From NCBI GenBank assembly GCA_041601535.1, contig JBFIHZ010000138.1, positions 1 to 9,413 of the forward strand: a DNA stretch of 9,413 bases, in the 5' to 3' direction. This document shows, piece by piece, positions 6,989 through 9,413 of the stretch. Made by a program: the position numbers and the translations under genes. This stretch comes from JBFIHZ01 sp041601535. Its GTDB lineage: Bacteria; Pseudomonadota; Gammaproteobacteria; Xanthomonadales; SZUA-36. How positions within the stretch are numbered: position 1 is the stretch's first letter; each line of letters opens with the position of its first letter. Under the pieces are notes generated by a model. That model saw only the letters and a list, made by a program, of their open reading frames with translations. It was not told the origin of the DNA and did no database searches.

Positions 6989-7468
6989 ATGAAGAAACTG
7001 CTGGTAGTTTTCGGCACGATGCTTGTAGTCGCTGCGACCACCATCACCGCAGTGGCAGGTTATAGCCTGCTGGATGCCGGGGAATATATCGAGGTGATTT
7101 CCGTAAACCCTGCTTATACCACGGTTCATACCCCGATTGAGGGCTGTGCGGAACAATCTCGGCAATCGGACCCCGCCAGCAAACCCGCAGCCCGGCGGTC
7201 TGTGCCGATAGCAGGCGCCTTGATTGGCAGCCTGGAGAATAAACACGGGTCGAGCAATAACGCGACGCACTCCCTGGAGAATTCGCCTCTGCAGGAGCAG
7301 ACCAGCCCGATGGTGCCTGAAACTTGCTATGAAACCCACCAGATACAAAACGGGTACGATGTAACCTACCGCTTCAACGGCGAAGTGCATATCGTTGACA
7401 TGGATTTCGATCCGGGCCGGCGTCTGCCAGTCGTTGACGGCCAGGTGGTTACGAATTTTGGCAGATAA
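6989..7468 (+). CDS. Paralogue of the zipper protein with a degenerate zipper
   Basis: A 159-residue envelope protein clearly related to the product of the gene at 6157. It has an N-terminal hydrophobic segment (about 3-24). A block at about 25-53 (YSLLDAGEYIEVISVNPAYT onward, ending in Cys53) aligns without gaps to residues 25-53 of the paralogue. The C-terminal domain has GYDVTYRFNG (122-131) and DPGRRLPV (141-148), with Cys113 matching Cys128. Between them the glycine zipper is reduced to one short stretch, VPIAGALIGS (72-81). A polar, Asn/Ser/Gln-rich segment of about 27 residues follows it. The second zipper helix is missing. It is probably anchored in the inner membrane with the C-terminal domain in the periplasm, but cannot form the usual hairpin membrane insertion. 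Function is unknown. Both ends are well kept and the frame is intact, so it looks like a functional divergent copy rather than a pseudogene. Confidence 0.82.
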   Translation: MKKLLVVFGTMLVVAATTITAVAGYSLLDAGEYIEVISVNPAYTTVHTPIEGCAEQSRQSDPASKPAARRSVPIAGALIGSLENKHGSSNNATHSLENSPLQEQTSPMVPETCYETHQIQNGYDVTYRFNGEVHIVDMDFDPGRRLPVVDGQVVTNFGR

Positions 7469-7473
7469 GAAGC

Positions 7474-7493
7474 TGGCCGGCTTGTGCCGGCCA
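7474..7493. terminator. Hairpin between convergent genes
   Basis: A perfect 8-bp stem TGGCCGGC / GCCGGCCA with loop TTGT lies in the 36-base gap between the stops of the second zipper-like gene (+) and the F420-dependent dehydrogenase gene (-). It could terminate transcription from both sides. No T-run follows in either direction, so the assignment rests on position and stem strength. Confidence 0.5.
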
Positions 7494-7504
7494 ACCGCTC
7501 CGGT

Positions 7505-8509
7505 TCAGCCAAACTCCTTGCGCAGCAAGGGCAGTACTTTTGCGGCATACAGCCGCAGGAATCGTTCCTGGTCCTGGCCCGGTGCATGAAATACCAGGTG
7601 GGTGAAACCGAGCTCGACATAGGGCCTGATGCGCTCGACCTGTTCCTGCGGATCGGTTGATACGATCCAGCGGCTGGCACTGCGCTCAATCGGCAACTCA
7701 TCGGCCAGGCGTTCCATTTCCACCGGGTCTTCCACACCGGTTTTTTCCTCCGGCTTCAGGGCCAGGGCGGCCCACCAGCGGGTGTCGTTCATGGCCCGTT
7801 CCAGGTCGGTATCAAAGGACACCTTCATTTCGATCATTTTCTCAATGCTGTCGGCATCCCGGCCGGCTTTGTCCAGCCCTTGCTGCACGTTGGGCAGCAG
7901 GGTCTCCCGGTATAGCTCGGGTGCCTTGCCGCTGGTGCAGATAAATCCCTCGGCCACGCGTCCGGCCAGCCGGGCGGCGGTTGGCCCGGCTGCCGCTACA
8001 TAAATCGGCACCATCTCATCAGGGCGGTCATACACGGTGGCGTTTTCGGTGCGGAAATACTCGCCCTCAAACGTCACCCGCTCCTCGCTCCACAACTGGC
8101 GCATCAGTTCGATGGATTCGCGTAGCCGGCCGAACCGTTCCTTGAAAGCCGGCCACTCGCCGCCGGTGGCCGGTACTTCGTTCAGTGATTCACCCGTGCC
8201 CACACCAAAAATTATGCGGCCGGGGTTGAGCACGCCCAGGGTGCCGACGGCCTGCGCCACCACCGCCGGGTTATAGCGAAACGTCGGCGTGGCCACGCTG
8301 GTGCCCATAAGGACCCGGGAAGTGCGTTCACCCAGTGCCGCCAGCCAGGCCAGCGAATAGGGCGAATGTCCGCCCTTGTGGCGCCACGGCTGAAAATGGT
8401 CGCTGATCATAACCGAATCAAAACCGACTTCTTCGGCAATTACCGAGTATTCCAGCAAGGTGCGCGGATCAAATTGCTCGGCGGAGGCTTTATAACCCAA
8501 CTTCAGCAT
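7505..8509 (-). CDS. fgd: F420-dependent glucose-6-phosphate dehydrogenase
   Basis: A 334-residue luciferase-like (TIM-barrel) oxidoreductase closely matching mycobacterial Fgd1 throughout. It would oxidise glucose 6-phosphate to 6-phosphogluconolactone and reduce coenzyme F420 in the cytoplasm. The start KLGYKASAEQFDPR and the motifs SDHFQPWRHKGGH (36-48), TPTFRYNPA (74-82), GVGTGE (102-107) and GFICTSGK (188-195) are all present. Aligned with my recollection of M. tuberculosis Fgd1, the active-site residues Glu13, His40, Trp44 and Glu109 correspond to E11, H38, W42 and E107. The phosphate-binding Lys198, Lys259 and Arg283 correspond to K195, K256 and R280. Keeping all three phosphate ligands argues for sugar-phosphate specificity and against a generic luciferase-like monooxygenase or the F420-dependent hydroxymycolate dehydrogenase relatives. 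It lies 63 bases downstream of a 6-phosphogluconate dehydrogenase gene on the same strand, the next oxidative step. No F420 biosynthesis gene is in the window. Confidence 0.9.
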   Translation of the reverse strand: MLKLGYKASAEQFDPRTLLEYSVIAEEVGFDSVMISDHFQPWRHKGGHSPYSLAWLAALGERTSRVLMGTSVATPTFRYNPAVVAQAVGTLGVLNPGRIIFGVGTGESLNEVPATGGEWPAFKERFGRLRESIELMRQLWSEERVTFEGEYFRTENATVYDRPDEMVPIYVAAAGPTAARLAGRVAEGFICTSGKAPELYRETLLPNVQQGLDKAGRDADSIEKMIEMKVSFDTDLERAMNDTRWWAALALKPEEKTGVEDPVEMERLADELPIERSASRWIVSTDPQEQVERIRPYVELGFTHLVFHAPGQDQERFLRLYAAKVLPLLRKEFG

Positions 8510-8516
8510 GACATGA

Positions 8517-8522
8517 CTCTCC
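8517..8522 (-). promoter_or_regulatory. Ribosome binding site of the fgd gene
   Basis: On the minus strand GGAGAG lies 7 bases before the ATG at 8509. A nearer ATG starting at 8514 is out of frame and meets a stop after three codons, so 8509 is the start, giving the family's usual N-terminus. Confidence 0.65.
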
Positions 8523-8572
8523 AGTAACGGGCGGGGCTAAGGGGCAGGGCGGCGCGGCACGATGTGCCGGAG

Positions 8573-9413
8573 TTACCGACCCTGTTTTTCAGTATGACCG
8601 TCGGGCGGGGTTTTTTCCATATGACCCCCAAAGGCATAGCGCATCGCGCTGAGCATGCGATTGGAGTAATCCGCTTCGCCGCGGGATGAGAACCGCGCGA
8701 ACAGTGCGGCGGACAGCACGTGGGCCGGTATACCCATGTCGGTGGCGGTTTTTACCGTCCAGCGGCCTTCACCGGAATCTGATACCTCGTGGCTGAAACG
8801 TGCAAGCGCGGGATCACTCTTGAGGCTCTGCGCGGTCAGGTCCAGCAACCAGGAACCCACCACGCTGCCACGGCGCCACAGCTCGGCGATTTCCGCGGTG
8901 CTGGCCTCAAGTGCGATATCCGCCACACTGGGCTCCAGCCCGTCCCGGTGCGCCGGGGAGGCCGCCTTGTTCAGCATCGCAAAGCCCTCGGCATAGGCGG
9001 CCATCAGCCCGTACTCGATGCCGTTATGGACCATTTTGACAAAATGGCCCGCACCATGGCCGCCACAATGCAAGTAACCCTGATCAGCCGTGCTGCCGTC
9101 CAGCGCCTGGCCGGGCGTGGCAGGCACCGAGTCGCGGTCTGGCGCCAGGGTTTTCAATGCGGGCTCCAGACGCTCGAACGCGGCCTGCTCGCCGCCCACC
9201 ATCAGGCAATAACCGCGCTCACGGCCCCACACGCCACCGCTGGTACCGACGTCCATATAGGAGATGTCCCGTTGCGCCAGTTGCCTGGCGCGGCGCTGGT
9301 CCTCGGGAAAATAAGAGTTGCCGCCGTCGACCAGGATATCGCCGGCCTGCAGCAGTGCGGCCAGTTCATCAATAACGTTGTCCACCACGCTATCCGGCAC
9401 CATCATCCAGACC
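8573..9413 (-). CDS. gnd: 6-phosphogluconate dehydrogenase, decarboxylating, short form (5' end missing)
   Basis: This enzyme oxidatively decarboxylates 6-phosphogluconate to ribulose 5-phosphate. The frame stays open to the window edge and reads VWMMVP before the first in-window Met (9406), a sequence that lies inside the Rossmann domain of this family. About 65-70 residues, including the GxGxxG nucleotide-binding loop, are therefore off the right edge. Visible motifs, numbered from the Met at 9406, are DGGNSYFPEDQRRA (27-40), DVGTSGGVWGRERGYCLMVGG (52-72, substrate loop) and GAGHFVKMVHNGIEYG (118-133, with the catalytic lysine K124 and N128). A helical C-terminal domain follows, with GEGRWTVK near 211-218. 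This is the short, about 300-330-residue GntZ/YqeC-like form, usually NAD-linked, not the 470-residue Gnd of E. coli; cofactor choice cannot be read here. Its 63-base spacing to the F420-dependent G6P dehydrogenase suggests an operon. Confidence 0.92.
   Translation of the reverse strand, partial: VWMMVPDSVVDNVIDELAALLQAGDILVDGGNSYFPEDQRRARQLAQRDISYMDVGTSGGVWGRERGYCLMVGGEQAAFERLEPALKTLAPDRDSVPATPGQALDGSTADQGYLHCGGHGAGHFVKMVHNGIEYGLMAAYAEGFAMLNKAASPAHRDGLEPSVADIALEASTAEIAELWRRGSVVGSWLLDLTAQSLKSDPALARFSHEVSDSGEGRWTVKTATDMGIPAHVLSAALFARFSSRGEADYSNRMLSAMRYAFGGHMEKTPPDGHTEKQGR

Noticed and set aside
8555..8569. Small hairpin CGGCAC-GAT-GTGCCG between the 6PGDH and fgd genes as a terminator
   Set aside because: The stem is only 6 bp and there is no T-run on the minus strand, so it does not argue against co-transcription of the two genes.
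9404..9406. ATG at 9406 as the true start of the 6PGDH gene
   Set aside because: The codons before it continue the family sequence (VW before MMVP), and a start here would remove the nucleotide-binding half of the Rossmann domain; the gene simply runs off the window.
1..9413. CRISPR arrays, tRNA/rRNA genes, transposases or attachment sites
   Set aside because: No regularly spaced direct repeats, no cloverleaf-like or rRNA-like stretch and no transposase or integrase motifs were seen on either strand.

Overview
The window looks like chromosomal DNA of a Gram-negative, GC-rich proteobacterium. A gammaproteobacterium is the best guess: there is an outer-membrane TonB-dependent receptor, a Shine-Dalgarno motif before every visible start, and small glycine-zipper envelope proteins of a type I recall from pseudomonads and relatives. 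No RNA gene, CRISPR array, insertion sequence or integrase was seen. Both ends cut through genes.

Layout from left to right. (1) 1-2139 (+): most of a TonB-dependent receptor whose signal peptide lies off the left edge, closed by a strong hairpin terminator at 2164-2194. (2) 2140-2583: about 440 bases without a gene. (3) 2584-5154 (+): a membrane-anchored Ser/Thr protein kinase with a C-terminal TPR sensor region. (4) 5170-5730 (-): an ECF sigma factor of the Sig-70_X6/ECF43-like type, convergent with the kinase and only 15 bases from it. Its region 2.2 carries Thr-Ala-Thr-Ala where most ECF factors have the acidic DAED motif. This fits a sigma factor switched on by phosphorylation, with the adjacent kinase as the obvious partner. 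(5) 5731-6156: a divergent intergenic region. (6) 6157-6690 and 6989-7468 (+): two paralogous small envelope proteins. The first has an intact glycine zipper; the second keeps both ends of the protein but has lost most of the zipper. Each is followed by a hairpin with the same GGCCGGC/GCCGGCC core. (7) 7505-8509 and 8573-9413 (-): a probable operon of a decarboxylating 6-phosphogluconate dehydrogenase (cut by the right edge) and a very well conserved coenzyme F420-dependent glucose-6-phosphate dehydrogenase.

Two systems stand out. One is the kinase/sigma pair, a candidate phospho-activated sigma switch in an unusual convergent arrangement. The other is the Fgd/6PGDH pair, which would form the two oxidation steps of an oxidative pentose phosphate route with F420 as first electron acceptor. 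That is mainly an actinobacterial trait and unexpected in a proteobacterial setting. Nothing in the sequence links the receptor or the zipper proteins to either system.
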